Position numbers and translations under genes: made by a program. Under the pieces are notes generated by a model. It was not told the DNA's origin and searched no databases. It saw nothing but the letters and a program-made list of their open reading frames with translations. A DNA stretch of 64,000 nucleotides from Choanephora cucurbitarum (Eukaryota; Mucoromycota; Mucoromycetes; Mucorales; Choanephoraceae), in contig JAIWNI010000127.1 in the NCBI GenBank assembly GCA_025331435.1, positions 1 through 64,000 on the forward strand. Direction: 5' to 3'. Positions 9,946 to 22,170 of this stretch are shown in pieces (within the stretch, counting starts at the first letter, position 1; every line of letters starts with the position of its first letter).

Positions 9946-10794
9946 CAATAAAAAATGAATCAAAAAAGTACAACCAAAATCTATATAATCCTGGAAGAGC
10001 GAAAAGGGAGAGAGGCTCTTATTATCAAACGTGTGTGTCTAATTAATAGGAGATGGACTGGATGAATTACAGTGAGGTTACTATGCTAGCTCTGATCCAT
10101 CTTGAGCCAATGATAAACTGTAAAGCGGATCAAGAGTCTTAAGAGCGACAAGCGTTGTATGAATAAATCAATCTCATATTAAGTCAACTCAATAGACTAT
10201 AAGTCAAGTACTGAGCCACAGCAATGTCTAAGTGCACTTTCTGCCTGAATAAAGCTATTGCACGTGTCATATACTAAGTTATAAATTTGGAAAATCGACA
10301 AAAAGTCGCCCATATAGATAACTTCGCTAAGTCGACTCGACTTATAACTGCAGTTATTTGTGACCACTTTACCAAATAAATTCAGTTATTTGCTATTCAA
10401 GTCGTCTACATGTGAATAAATAACTCTTTGTATCACCAGTGTCATTAATGCAGATCAAAGATGTATATTTGACTCGTAATGACCGGATTGGTACCTCGCT
10501 TTACTATTTCGATACTACTTACTGTCTTTAGGGTTACAACTTTAACTAGAATGACACAGTTGGCCTTTGTCTAACTGATTTGAAAGTAATCTTGCAGTAT
10601 ATTGATCTTTTTCTCAGTTTAAGAAATAAGTAAGAAGATATCATATATGCAATCATATCAAATTTGGAATACGTTGGAAGTATAAAACTTTATTCAAGTG
10701 CTTTTAGTAATAAAAGATAAATGTCGTTGAGCTTTTTTGATAAACATAAGTTTATGGTTTTTTGCCTAGATAGTCACGTTTAAGACCAGTTCCG
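9946..10794. other. Intergenic, no gene seen
   Basis: AT-rich sequence between two transposon relics. No open frame, tRNA or clear repeat was found. The 3' flank of the Crypton must lie somewhere here, but its end cannot be fixed. Confidence 0.5.
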
Positions 10795-11376
10795 CTAGGC
10801 GAAGAATTCATCAAGATGTTCAGATATATAATGGAGGGACAAGAAGGTACCATTGCTACGAGTTCTCTTTTGATCTAAAATTTGTAAGGCTTGATCTTTG
10901 GTAGAGTTGTTTGATTGTATAAAGCGCTCAATTCTTATAATAATGTTATGTATACGTTGGTGGAACTTTGAATCGCTGAATGTTCCTCTCCAACTTTTTA
11001 CGCCATATACTTCGTCAAGCTTGTAAATGAGGTGGTGACCGGGAAGACCGTCCAACCAGAGACGCCAAAAAGCAGACAAAGTTTTGATACTTCTAAACGC
11101 TTTGATGTTGAGCTCTAAAGAGCCGGAGGGGACAGGAGCAATTTGTACTGAAAGAGAGGCTGGAGCAATTTGTGTTGGTTGAGGAGCTGTAATGGTTGTA
11201 GAGCTTGATATGGGAATTGAGGGGGAGGACTCGGTTAGAAGGAGGGGGGGGGTCGGAGGCAACTGATGGTACTGTGATGTGGCGGACAGCTCTGCTTGTT
11301 GAGAAGGTTCTGGCATATTTAAGCGAACATTGAGGGTGGCACCTTCACTGACAATTCTGTTCCACTGTTGCATCAT
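10795..11376 (-). pseudogene. GCR1_C-like DNA-binding C-terminal part of Crypton
   Basis: A 193-codon frame with a low-complexity Pro/Ser/Thr linker (about residues 20-90) and a basic, Trp-rich domain with the LSAFWRLWLDG and RIHNIIIRIERFI helices. GCR1_C-type domains at the C-terminus are usual in fungal Cryptons. A real start is lacking; the region is the end of the recombinase above. Confidence 0.6.
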
Positions 11377-11816
11377 TGAATGAGCTTGAGTGTTTACTTG
11401 CAGGAAATACTTGGAAGCCTTGTACTAATGTTGTGAGTGATTGTACTTGCGATGCCAAGACAGAGGTTTGGTTTTTCAAATCTTGAAAATGAGTTTCCAC
11501 CTGAGGCATTGCTCGTCTTAATAAAAATCTGCAGGCTCTTCGGTTGTTTTCAATGCAGCGTTCAATTGACTAAAGTAAGAAAAGATTAATGTATCAAACA
11601 AAGAAACTAAGATGAAAGTTTTTACCTTTCGAACTGCAAATACAATTCGTCTTGAAAAAAAGGATCATTTCAGAGAAAGTGATTAGGAAACACCTTTTTC
11701 ATCACTACAGAGTTTTGAAGAAAGACTATGCGCAATTGCAGGAGGCCATCAGCAGCAGTTGATGATTCGGCTACCTCACCTTTTGCTAATTTATCAAGCC
11801 AGCCATCAACATACGG

Positions 11817-12152
11817 TTACACCTTCTTGCACAAGTCTTCAGAGGAAGCGATGGTAGCACGAACCAAATAGAATTGTCCTGCCTCAGAGGTGGAGCCAGC
11901 CAGAGATCTGAGAGCCTCTCTTGGCAAGTGGGTCAGATAATTGTTCGTCAAAGCAGAGTTGTTCCAACGACCTAAACGACGGATAGCCGCTTCACTGGTT
12001 CCAAGCATTTCCGCCATTCGTGAGCCAGACCCTCTCATTGCATGAGCCTTTGCTTTACTATGGAGACCCACAGCCTTGAAAGCATCCTTGATAGAGCGCA
12101 AGTGGTGATCGTAAGAAATAGCTTTTTTAGAACTATGTCTTGATCGTGTCAA
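11817..12152 (-). pseudogene. Tyrosine recombinase catalytic domain fragment (Crypton)
   Basis: A 111-codon piece carries the second half of the tyrosine-recombinase active site: HxxR in KAHAMRGSGSR, the Trp position in GRWNN (often His or Trp in the family), and the nucleophilic Tyr in TNNYLTHLP. The frame then hits TAA at 11815, although homologous sequence continues past it (PYVDGWLDKLAKGE), so the stop is a mutation. The residue roles come from family knowledge. Confidence 0.75.
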
Positions 12153-13365
12153 CTTGATGTCAAACTAGTTTCTGTTTTCATTGAACTCTGGAAAGGGTTC
12201 AGCATGAACATGCCATCTGGAAAAAAGGTAGAATGCTAGCATCATTTAAGCACAGATGCGAACATTCTTGTTGCGAAGACAAGCAGCGAATTCCAAACGG
12301 CCTTCTTGGTTGGTTTTTCCCTGCTTTAAGACCATCACCAAAGCATAACAAGGTGTGATACCTTCATGCTCAAGTAACATGGATTGAAGATCCGGAAACT
12401 CCATCATACGAAGACTTTCGCCACGAAGCAAGCCATGATGCTGCAAAAAAAAAAGTAACACCATTACGAAGATCCTCTTGAGTATTCTTCTCAAAACAGT
12501 ATTGAACGAGCTTCTCCATTCCAGCAGTGGCGAAATAACCATCAGCAACGGTACCAACACCACGGTCGACATAGTTTTCCCGGCGATGGCTTTGCTGTTC
12601 GCATTCAAGAAGACGCAGAAGCGCTTCTACAAGCTTACCACAAGGATGAGGGCGATGGCTATAGGGACCAGCAAGTGCTTGTTCGTTGTACAAGTTAACT
12701 ACGGCAGCAATGTACATCTTGACTGTAGCAAGACCGACACGTCTATTAGGGGCACCTATGACTACAAGGCTTTACATTTCAAGAGCTAATTCATCGTTTT
12801 CAAAGGCTGTAGTTGAAATCTCTTCCGAATGAACAAGATCAGAGTCAGAGGGTAACAAGGTGGTTGTATCTTGAGAAACAGCAGGAGCTTCTTCAGAGCT
12901 TTCCAAAGATCTACTTCTCTTTATTCCCTTCCTATTTTAGAAAGACACATTAGGATGTTCGGTGAGTATGAGCTGTAATTTTACTTACTTTTTATATTCT
13001 CGATTGACAACCTATGTTTAAGCCGAGTGAGAAACTAATTGAGTGAAGCTTATTGTATATATGAAGTACCTGAGTCAACAAAAAGAAATGCAACTTTCGG
13101 TCATCGACGATTTCATTCAAGGGACCAAGAGGATAATGGGTATGACACCATCTCAAAAATTCCTTTTTCATTGACTCATGAGACTTGATGGTATCCTTGG
13201 GTCTGTTGTTTCTGGCTTTTTCTGTAGTGTCTTGTGCAGCGGCTTCAACACCTTGAGTACATGCATAATGTTGATTCATGGCTTGAGCATAATCAGTTTG
13301 AACAGTTGGCAAAGGAGCAAAGTGCTGTTGATTGTCACGAAAAGTACTGCTAGAGGCATAGGGCT

Positions 13366-13822
13366 ATCTGATTTGGTTTCTGTGTTCTAAGTTTCGTTAA
13401 ATAGTTCACATGTCAGCCTTTAAATAATTAGATCAAGAATGAAGAGAATACAGTACTGCTAGGTCTAGTCATTTTGTCAATTGGCAATAAGAAGTGTTGT
13501 TAAAATATGATATTTGGCAGCTTATGACCGAAAACTTAAGACTTTATATACTTTTTGAACCGCTCGATAGATTGTGTACTTCTCATTTGTATCAATGTCA
13601 CCTCTTCATTTCAGGTGCATTGATGAACAATTGATCAACAGTGTAGTGACTCCGCTCAAGGCTGGCGACCCAAGTCGGCGACTCAGCTATAGCCGACATA
13701 GATAATCATAAATTATTGGCTTGAAATCGTTGAGGAAGTTGAAATCTGTATAAAATTAGCGGTTCATAAATCAAGACGAAGAAAAAAGAAAAAAAAATAT
13801 CTATTTTCGAAAAAAAAAAACT
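13366..13822. other. Intergenic between Crypton relic and first host gene
   Basis: No gene. A TATA-like TGTATAAAA near 13748-13756 lies about 70 bp before the ATG at 13823 and may be its promoter. A short GC-richer patch (13650-13700) carries repeated CGAC/GTCG words of unknown meaning. Confidence 0.4.
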
Positions 13823-14429
13823 ATGCTTAATCAACCACCTAACAATAACAATAACAACTCATTTGAGTCAGACTTGGAGGCCATTGAAAATGCAATGAAC
13901 AACATGGTGCAAGGTGCTTTTGCCATGTTGTTTCGAGAAATGACAAACGGTTCGGGCATCTTTGAGTCTGTCACTACCGATCCTCATGTGACAACTATTA
14001 TGGATGGCAGAAACCTAGACCATAGTCATGCTCATGACGATTTCGAAGGCAGTGACTTTAAGCGACTTGCCAACAAGTCCAAGCAGAAGCAACTCACACT
14101 TGAGTCTGCTTCTAATTCTATCTTTGACTATCTCGTGCCGACCAAGCGTTTATTATTTAACCGAGACAATTATGAAAATAATGCAGCTGAGGTAAAATAT
14201 GGTAATAAAGGATTACGTGATAGGTTTCTAAACTCCACAAAAGGGTTGGTCGTTCAGTAGTACATCACAACGTACTATTTATCATCCAAATGGAACACAA
14301 GAAACCATTTTGACGAGGAAAGTGAACGGTAATACAGAAACAACGCGACGCATTCAATATCCTGATGGCAGAACAGAAGAAACTCGAGAAAACAAAAGCT
14401 CTATTTGGAATAAGCTTGGATGGCATTAG
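13823..14429 (+). CDS. Small acidic hypothetical protein (HAX1/MLF-like tail)
   Basis: Two exons, 13823-14191 and 14244-14429, with a 52-nt intron (GTAAAA..AAAAG), give 185 aa. The N-terminus has an Asn run and an acidic helix. The middle is His/Asp-rich. The C-terminus has alternating Thr/Arg strands (QRTIYHPNGTQETILTRKV, then IQYPDGRTEETRENK). That pattern, repeated PDG/PNG turns with T-E-T strands, resembles the tails of HAX1- and MLF-type proteins; homology is only suggested. Without splicing the frame stops at 14260 and loses this conserved-looking tail, which is why I chose the intron. Confidence 0.65.
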
Positions 14430-14561
14430 AAAAAAAAAGAGGCTAAATTATTCATCCCCTATCAGAAACCGGAAATGAGGTCTAATGACATATGCGGAAA
14501 ATAAATAAATAAATTAAGGTCGAAACCATTTTTTCTCTTCTTTTTTCATTATTTCTTCATC

Positions 14562-15647
14562 ATGTTAAACAAGTACGACCCTTCTACCTATAACCATCAA
14601 TACGTTCAAGTCAACGGCATTCGTATGCACTATGTTGATGAAAACTCTTCTTCAAGCAAGGCCTTGTTGTTGATTCACGGTTGGCCCGATCTGTAAGTAT
14701 TCTGTCGTTATCACAAATTCGCCAAAAGACTAAGCATATGTGTCTGTTAGTTGGATTGGTTGGAGAGAACAAATTGAATTCCTTGTTCAACTCGGTTACC
14801 GTGTTATTGTTCCCACTCTTCGTGGTTTTGGCGAAACTGTAAGTAAATTCACAAGAGAGAGAGAACAGAGACTGATTATTGGCTAAAATAGGACGCTCCT
14901 GAAGATCCTGCTGAATATGGTTTCGGTACTGTCTCTAAGGATTTGGCCGGTCTCTTGGACCACCTTGAATTGCCTACTGTCACTGTTATTGGTCACGATT
15001 GGGGAGGAATGGTTGTCTGGCGTTTCGCTCAATTCTATCCCGAGCGCGTCAAGGCTATTGCCAGTTTCTGCACACCTTATGCCAAGCCTGCTACTGAACC
15101 TGTCACATTAGAACAAATTGTTCAAGTCTTACCTAACTTCAAATACCAACTTTACTTAAACACACCCGAAGCTGAAAAGGAGTTGAACCAAGAAGCTGGC
15201 AAGTTCTTCCGTCGCGTCTTCCGCCCTGTTGCTGAATTGGACGAACCTTTGATTGACCCCAAGACAGTTCGTTTAGTTGAAGGCCGTGCTGATAAGCCTC
15301 GTAGCGAAAAGGTGCCTGAAAAGGTTATGGATTATTATGTTGAATGGTACACCAAGCGTGGTTCTCGTGGTGGTCTTAACTGGTACAAGCAAACCCACAA
15401 CAACTATATTCAATGTAAGGATTTGGATCCTATCATCAACAAGCCCTCCATGATGGTTTTGGCTGAATTGGACAAGGCTTTGCCTCCTTCTATGGCCAAC
15501 GAAATGCACAAATTTATTCCCAACCTTGAAAAGCATCTAGTTGCAGATTCTGGCCACTGGATTTTATGGGAAAAGCCTGAAGAATGTAACAAATACCTTA
15601 AGGATTTCCTTGCTAAGGTTGATCCTGTCAGCTCCAACAAATTGTAA
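14562..15647 (+). CDS. Epoxide-hydrolase-like alpha/beta hydrolase
   Basis: Exons 14562-14692, 14751-14838 and 14892-15647 give 324 aa, normal for soluble epoxide hydrolases. The oxyanion-hole motif HGWPD is at about residues 39-43. The nucleophile elbow is GHDWGG with Asp109 in place of the lipase Ser, which fits epoxide hydrolases and related dehalogenases. The acid is probably the Asp in LAELDKALPP and the catalytic His is in DSGHW near the C-terminus. The cap region has Tyr residues (YYVEWY) that could polarise the epoxide. It would add water to epoxides to give diols; the substrate is unknown. No signal peptide, so probably cytosolic. Confidence 0.88.
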
Positions 15648-15869
15648 CATAGAAATACGAAATAGAATAAAACAGACCCTTTATTATGACTTATCATGTA
15701 AAAAATCAAATGTGCTATGAGCAGCTCCTGCAGCCAGACATAAATTACGTTGAGTGAATTGTACAGTATAAATAGGCGTGTTTTTAGTGGGAAATACCGA
15801 CAGATGATCACGACTAAAAGTAATTAGAACTATGTTAAATCATCAAAAGAAACGTCATTGTCTTTTTAG

Positions 15870-18057
15870 TTACCTTTCTATTGTCTTTTTTCGTTTAGCG
15901 TCTATCACCGATCTGGCCTTTTCTAATTCCTTCTTTTCCTTGTGTTGTTTATGGTTAAGTTTGTCATACTTTGGACGTTTCAAATCCAAATCAGATTGCC
16001 TTGCATCATAAGCTGTGTCTTTATTCACATCCCATACCCGCACTGTTCCATCTGCACCACCCGACACAAGCACAGTACTGTCAGAATTAAAGCTGATCGA
16101 ATAGACAAATCCTGTATGTCCTGTCATCGTCTTAAGCCTTTTGCCTGTCCCTAAGTCCCATAGTATAATCGATCGATCCTCTCCTGCTGAAGCCATCAAT
16201 CGACCGTTGGGTGAAATAGCTACTGTATGAACAGGGCCTGTATGGCCTGTAAAGACACGTACACAGGTACCTCTTTGAACGTCCCATAACCTTGCTGTTC
16301 TATCACTCGATCCAGTAACTAGATATTTCGAATTAGGATGAAATCTAACAGTCTAGTCTATAAGTGAGTTATATGGATCTCTATATACAATCTGGCGTCT
16401 TCATTTACATTTACGTCAGATAAATGGCCTGCAAAGATACGCAATGGGTTCATATGATCACAACTCCATAACCTGGCTGTTCTATCATGAGAAGCAGTAG
16501 CAAAGTAAAAGCCAAAGGGACCAAAGTCAACATCCCAAATAGGATAATTATGGCTTTTGTAGACAGCCACGTCCTTAAACGTCTTCAGGCACCATAGACG
16601 TACTGTTTGTGCATAAGTTCTTTTTTCTTTTTGTATCTTTCTTCTTTTTTTTTTCTTTTACCTGTCTGATCCTCTGAACATGAGATCAAGTATTGATTGT
16701 CATGGCTGAAACTGATACCATAGACAGGACCTGAATGACTCACTAATTTCTTAAAGGCTGATCCCTCCAAGCCTTGCTCTATCTCTTGTGTGCTCTGGAG
16801 TTTCTTTCCTTTTAGGCTCCATACTTTAATGAATGATTCTGAAAATCCGCCTGCCACCAAGGTTGCATCTTCTGATAGTGCAATACAGTTCAACCTGTGA
16901 CAGATCAATAAACACTCTGACCTCCTCTTTCCCCTTCTACTTACTGGTCATGCGTATGATGAAATGTATAGATACAAACACTAGGTGAAGCAGCACTTGC
17001 CATTGCCACTCGTTTCCTCAGTTCGGCTAATGACTCTAATTCAGTTTGGCTATCTGTATTTTGACTTGAAACATAAAAGAAAGAGTGAGCCAATTCAGTT
17101 CCTGTTTGCCTTTCCCTCTATCCATGATCTACATATATGCCCCTTACTATGTCGGTAATTGAGTTGTATCCAATAACACCTCTTCTTCCACTTCTTCCTT
17201 TTCTTTCTTAATCTCTATTTCCATGTCATCTTCCTTTGAGTTGAAGAAAAAAAGAAAGAGGAAAGAGTCAATGTCAGCTATATCATAAATGAATCAATTG
17301 ACTCACTTTGGTATATACTGTCGTTGATCCGCCTGCAGATACGGGTGCCAGTTTGCCTGTGATAATATGTATATTTAGATGCTGATGAACAATGCGTATC
17401 AGATTGGCAAATCGCTTGGCCTTGATGTGCTGAAAGAAGAGTTCAAACGGAATTGATGATATCCGAATAGCATATTTCTGGTTCAGAAAGTGTTGAATAG
17501 AGCTATCCTGAATACTATCGACTGTACTTAATGTGTTGATCTGCTCTGTATGCTCTGTATGATTCTGCTTGTATTTCTCCAAAAACACATGGCCATATTC
17601 TACATAGCCTTTAGACAATAATTCAAGAAAAGTGTAGATAAAGAGTGGATATAACAAGACATTCAATTCAGACTGAAATAGGGACACATCAGTGGATCTA
17701 TCTATAAGACTGTAACAGACTTACTTTGTATAGGTCAAGTGCTCCTTGTATCCACTCTCGAATCTGTTTGTAGGATTCTATGATAGCTTCTGCATCAGCT
17801 TGATCTGGGTTTTCCTGAATAGACTGAATATGTTTTGGCAAGCATACTTTAGTCTGTGGTGTATGCTTCAGTTTATCGGTCAGTTGTTCGAGTGAGACCA
17901 TGTTTTGTTCTGAGGAGGGCTCTTGCTGTTGTATCAACGCGTATTCATCCTGACGAAAGCCCTTTTTAGTGAAATAAGTGTCGAGAATTTGATTCATGTC
18001 ATTGTTGGAAGGTCTATTTGGATTGTCCATTCCGTTTTGATGAGGAGGTATTGACAT
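15870..18057 (-). CDS. TAF5: Transcription initiation factor TFIID subunit 5 (TAF5)
   Basis: Seven exons on the minus strand: 18057-17725, 17672-17307, 17233-17148, 17064-16945, 16894-16662, 16602-16409, 16352-15870 (604 aa). The N-terminal part (residues about 20-230) has the TAF5 N-terminal fold signature (LLYPLFIYTFLELLSKG; FELFFQHIKAKRF). The C-terminal half holds WD40 repeats, for example HSGPVYGISFSHD, ASHDRTARLW, GSSDRTARLWDV, AGEDRSIILWDL and GGADGTVRVWDV. TAF5 is a scaffold of TFIID and, in yeasts, of SAGA. I chose the ATG at 18057 rather than an in-frame one at 18102 because it begins the normal N-terminus. It is divergently arranged with the FAR1 gene, with 126 bp between the starts. 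Confidence 0.93.
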
Positions 18058-18183
18058 TATATAAAGAAAGAAAAAAGAAGGTGTAGCTTGAAAGAACGTC
18101 ACCTCATCGTCTTTTTTTTTAAAAAAATAATATTATTTTTTCTTTTTTTCTCTTTCTCTTTTGATTCAAGGGAACTAGAGAGA

Positions 18184-18795
18184 ATGGAAAACCATGAGGC
18201 CGAATACCTTTCTAACTTAAAACTAGATCAAGTACTTGGCGGTGCACATGCTCCTCGAGAACTAGATCACTTTCCTGACCTAAAGCTAGATCAAGTGTTC
18301 GGCAGTATGCATGCTGTTCGGGAGGCAGCTATTCTCTATGCCAAACATAAAAAATTCGCTGTTGCTACTTTGAGGAGTACTCCACGTCAAATTGTGTTAG
18401 TCTGTAAACATTCAGGCAAACAGCGTACTAGTCCCAAGCAGGATGGGCTTATTCGACATAAGCCCAGCCAAAAGATTGCATGTCCATTTGAGATTCGAGC
18501 AAAATTAAGGGCAGATCAAAATTGGATTATCTATAAGATAAAAAAGGAACACAATCATGAAATGGCAACAGATATCATAGCATATGCTCAACACCGTAGA
18601 TTGACAGAAGAACAAAAGAGAGAAATCATTGCTTTGATGGGAGCTGGTTTATCCAATGCAGCTATCATGGAACATCTAGCATCAGAGGGCATTAAGACGT
18701 TATTGAAAAAGGATCTTATCAACCTCAGACAAGCTTATAATAAACAGCAACAGCAACAACAACAACAACAGCAGCAGCAGCTACAGATACAGTAA
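18184..18795 (+). CDS. FAR1-domain DNA-binding protein with polyglutamine tail
   Basis: Single exon of 203 aa from ATG 18184; an upstream ATG at 18088 adds a poly-Phe stretch that looks like 5' leader. Residues about 40-135 form a FAR1 / WRKY-GCM1-like zinc domain: VCKHSG, then CPFEIRAKL and KEHNHEM supply the Cys-Cys-His-His ligands. A small helical region (RLTEEQKREIIALMGAGLSNAAIMEHL) follows and then a Gln run. No MULE transposase domain is attached, so it is a solo, probably domesticated, DNA-binding domain. The TAA at 18793 is followed in frame by a further 11 codons (Gln-rich) to TAG at 18831, so the tail may have been longer. Confidence 0.75.
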   Translation: MENHEAEYLSNLKLDQVLGGAHAPRELDHFPDLKLDQVFGSMHAVREAAILYAKHKKFAVATLRSTPRQIVLVCKHSGKQRTSPKQDGLIRHKPSQKIACPFEIRAKLRADQNWIIYKIKKEHNHEMATDIIAYAQHRRLTEEQKREIIALMGAGLSNAAIMEHLASEGIKTLLKKDLINLRQAYNKQQQQQQQQQQQQLQIQ

Positions 18796-19000
18796 CAATA
18801 TCTAGAGCAACAGCAGCAAGAGGCAAAATAGCATTATTTTTTTTAAGAAAATACTGAATGTACATAATAAACTATACTTCTTCCTGCCTGATTTGCTAAT
18901 ATGTAGTATCTTGATTAGAGTTATTTGTCTTGAAATCAGGTGGTGCACTTTCAGGCTAATCATAACTGTTACACATACATATATTGAACAAAATTCATCA

Positions 19001-21151
19001 TTAGTTTACCTCTATCTTTGGCCGTCTTACATATTCGTCGTAGACAGTATGCTCTACAAAGGGTCGTTTGCCTAACAATTGCTCCATATCCTCTCTTGTC
19101 AACACCTCTTTGTCCAATAGCAATCGAGCTACCTTTTCAATTGCTTCTTTTTTTTCTCTCAAAAGACCAGTAGCGCGCATGTAAGCTTCATTCACTAAAC
19201 TCCTTACTTCTGCATCAATCAAGGTACCTGTCTGCTCAGAAAAAGGCTTTTGAAATTGATGCTCACTTTGTGGGTCACTAAAGGAAAGAGGCCCTACTTT
19301 TTCATTCATACCGTAATTTGTCACTTGAGCGTAGGCCATCTTGGTCACTTTCTGAAGATCATCTTGAGCTCCTGTAGTGATAGTATCAAAGAATATCTCT
19401 TCTGAAACACGGCCACCTAATGTCATGCACATACGATCCAGCAGTTGCTTCTTGCTGTAGAGATATTGGTCCTTGGGTAAGTACTGGGCATAGCCTAAAG
19501 CAGCAGATCCTCTTGGGATGACAGATACTTTTAAAAGAGGGTCAGCATGTTCCAGAAACCAGCCAGCCACTGCATGTCCAGCTTCATGGTAGGCAACTGT
19601 TTTCTTTTCCTCAGGCGATAAAACACGCGACTTCTTTTCAAGACCAGCAATCACTCGTTCAATCGCATCCTCAAAATCCACTTCTTCCACTTCCAATTTC
19701 ATGCGGCGCGCAGCAATCAAGGCAGCCTCGTTACAAACATTATGTATATCAGCCCCTGCGAATCCAGGCGTCAATGCTGCCAATTTGCGAGCCAATACTG
19801 ACTTATCTATGGCTGACTTGATAGGCTTCAAGTGTACTTCAAAGATCTGTGCACGACCCCCAATATCTGGACGATCAATCGAGATATGACGGTCAAATCG
19901 ACCTGGTCTCAAGAGAGCAGGATCCAATACGTCTGGACGGTTGGTACCTGCCAAAACAACCACATGTTGATTGGAGTCAAACCCGTCCATCTCCACCAAC
20001 AGCTGATTTAATGTACTTTCTCGTTCATCATTACCACCCATCTGTCCTCCTTTACCTCTGGCCTTACCAATCGCATCAATTTCGTCTACAAAAATGATAC
20101 AAGGTGCATTCTTCTTGGCTGTAGCAAACAAATCCCGTACTCGTGATGGACCAACGCCCACAAACATCTCTACAAATTCAGATCCAGAGACGCTATAGAA
20201 AGGCACGCCTGCCTCGCCTGCGGTTGCTTTGGCCAACAATGTTTTACCTGTACCAGGAGGGCCCGAAAGGATAGCACCCTTAGGGATAGTTGCACCTAAT
20301 TTCTCATAGAGGGAGGGATTCTTGAGAAAGTTGACAAACTCCATGATTTCTACTTTAGCTTCATCTGCACCTGCCACATCTTTAAAGGAGACTTTGACTT
20401 GATTCTCTTGATTGAACATCTTGGCCTTGCTTTTACCAATCCCAAAAATGCCAGCTCCGCCTTGACCACCTGTCATTCCAGCAGATCCTTTTTTAGAAAT
20501 ATAGAACAACACACCGAGCAGCAAGAGAGTAGGTGCGAAATGAAGTAAAGCTTGAGCCAGACTAATCTCATCATGATAGGCAACAGGGATACGTTCATGA
20601 GAAGGGATACCTAATTCCTTTTGAGCTTCATCGAGGCTATGCTCAAATGCATCGACAGACCCAATTGAGAAATAAAGCATAGCATGAGGCGATATACCAA
20701 ATGAATTGGCTTCATTTCGAAGATGAACCCGAACTCGAGTCCGATTCAAGACCTCAAGACGGTCTACCAACCCTTTATCTAACAACTGACTTCGAAATGC
20801 TTGCCAGGTCAATTCGTGCGTATTTTCGGGTGGTGCTGTCAATTGATAAAGAATGTAGGTGCCTACTGCGGTGCCTACAAGAACATTGGTACTTGGCATT
20901 TGAGGTGGCTTGTTACCATTGGGAGTATTATCTTTTGGAGGCGGTTTTTCAGATGGATTGGATTGCTTAGAAGATCGACCAAAAAATCCTTCAAATCCTT
21001 TTTGGCTTTGAAAAGGATTGTTTTTACGTTCAGTCGAATAGACTCGTCTGTCAAGTTTAGGTGGTTTTAATAAAGTGGTTGTGTGAATTCGTGTCTTATT
21101 TAAGGCGCCTCTTCTATAGGAAGCATTGACAAGTCCAAGACGAGATAGCAT
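19001..21151 (-). CDS. AFG3: Mitochondrial m-AAA protease subunit AFG3
   Basis: An intron-free 716-aa frame. The N-terminus is Arg-rich (mitochondrial presequence), with TM1 near 88-106 and TM2 near 201-218 enclosing the intermembrane domain. The AAA module has Walker A GPPGTGKT (297-304), Walker B IIFVDE (352-357) and the second region of homology [19 protein letters not shown] (403-421). The M41 metalloprotease site is HEAGH (522-526). Two TMs and the C-terminal [15 protein letters not shown] tail place it with AFG3/AFG3L2 rather than the one-TM i-AAA YME1. It degrades misfolded inner-membrane proteins and matures ribosomal protein L32 in yeast. YTA12 would be the partner and is not in the window. 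Confidence 0.95.
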   Translation of the reverse strand: MLSRLGLVNASYRRGALNKTRIHTTTLLKPPKLDRRVYSTERKNNPFQSQKGFEGFFGRSSKQSNPSEKPPPKDNTPNGNKPPQMPSTNVLVGTAVGTYILYQLTAPPENTHELTWQAFRSQLLDKGLVDRLEVLNRTRVRVHLRNEANSFGISPHAMLYFSIGSVDAFEHSLDEAQKELGIPSHERIPVAYHDEISLAQALLHFAPTLLLLGVLFYISKKGSAGMTGGQGGAGIFGIGKSKAKMFNQENQVKVSFKDVAGADEAKVEIMEFVNFLKNPSLYEKLGATIPKGAILSGPPGTGKTLLAKATAGEAGVPFYSVSGSEFVEMFVGVGPSRVRDLFATAKKNAPCIIFVDEIDAIGKARGKGGQMGGNDERESTLNQLLVEMDGFDSNQHVVVLAGTNRPDVLDPALLRPGRFDRHISIDRPDIGGRAQIFEVHLKPIKSAIDKSVLARKLAALTPGFAGADIHNVCNEAALIAARRMKLEVEEVDFEDAIERVIAGLEKKSRVLSPEEKKTVAYHEAGHAVAGWFLEHADPLLKVSVIPRGSAALGYAQYLPKDQYLYSKKQLLDRMCMTLGGRVSEEIFFDTITTGAQDDLQKVTKMAYAQVTNYGMNEKVGPLSFSDPQSEHQFQKPFSEQTGTLIDAEVRSLVNEAYMRATGLLREKKEAIEKVARLLLDKEVLTREDMEQLLGKRPFVEHTVYDEYVRRPKIEVN

Positions 21152-22170
21152 TTAATTCAATTATCTACAATAAAACGAGGTTTGTAAAGAAACAAAAAAA
21201 GAGAGAGAGAGAAATACCCTAGTGTTCTGTGCATAAAATGTACGTCAAAGCAGTTGGGAAGATTTTTCTTTTTTTGTATTAATCTGAATTTAAAAGACAG
21301 TTTGACATGTAACTTTTTCACCTAAAGTTTTTTTTTATTAAAAAAAGTGTATGTTCACTCTGCATATTGGCATTAAGATGTTGTTGAGACATTACGCTGT
21401 TAGCAAAGAGTCAATAAAGCCGGCCGAACATAGCTTACTTTTGATAGGAATCAGAAACATGCGTTAAATCGTGTTCTAAATGACTATAAAATAGACAAAA
21501 CAGTAATCAGTTATATCATAGTTCAAAAAAAATCAGCCTTTTTTTTTCTGATAACAATCAAATTAAAATGTGACATTTGGAAGTGAAGAAAAAAAATGGG
21601 GTTTGATTTTAGCTAAAGATAGCATTTATCCAATCAATCCTAAATTTAAAGACTTTACAGTCTGACCGTCTCCACTTGCTAATGTTACACTTCTCTCTGG
21701 TCACTATTTTGTGAATGAGTGGGACACATTGCTGCTTAGGAGAAGAGTGCGACTGGTATAGAGTGAAGACAACAAAGTATACAATAGCCTGTTATTCCCG
21801 TGGGAGAAATACAAACTCAAAGTGAAATTTCCCACGAGTTCAACAACCGACTGCTTGTATGAACCATGTTGAACTACATGAATCATGAAGGTGTGAATAC
21901 AGGTACAAGCTATTTGGCATTGCCAAAGCATACCTCTTTTTTGTTTTGTTTTTTGATTCAAGAATATGTGTGTATCAACAATTGCTATCTTTTCCTATTT
22001 GTTTGTTGGCAAGAAGCTCCGAAAGTCTATACGCATGAGTTATAACGAAAACAAAAAAAGTTATTCCGAAATGATTTTTATTTTACATCACTATAAATAC
22101 ATGCGCATCTTTGTTTCTTTTTTATTTCGTTCGTTCCTTTTTGTTTCTTTCGTGCTACATCTTTAATACC
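21152..22170. other. Divergent intergenic region between AFG3 and GDH genes
   Basis: About 1 kb of AT-rich DNA with T- and A-runs. It must hold both promoters; a run of pyrimidine just before 22171 looks like a fungal core promoter. No other gene is supported. Confidence 0.5.

Larger units (their letters stand above)
10795..13365 (-). mobile_element. Crypton-type DNA transposon relic (tyrosine recombinase)
   Basis: Minus-strand pieces line up as a fungal Crypton. The N-terminal segment is at 13365-13010 (KDTIKSHESMKKEFLRWCHTHYP). The core-binding-like segment is at 12755-12440 (HPCGKLVEALLRLLECEQQS) and 12440-12246. The catalytic segment is at 12152-11817, with the HAMRGSGSR box and the RWNNSALTNNYL tyrosine block. 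The C-terminal segment at 11376-10795 has a Pro/Ser-rich linker followed by a GCR1_C-like DNA-binding region (FRSIKTLSAFWRLWLDGLPG). It has in-frame stops (TAA near 11815, stop near 12247), a frameshift at the A-run near 12440, and probable introns. The identity is well supported by domain order; it is inactive. No terminal repeats were found. Confidence 0.75.
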
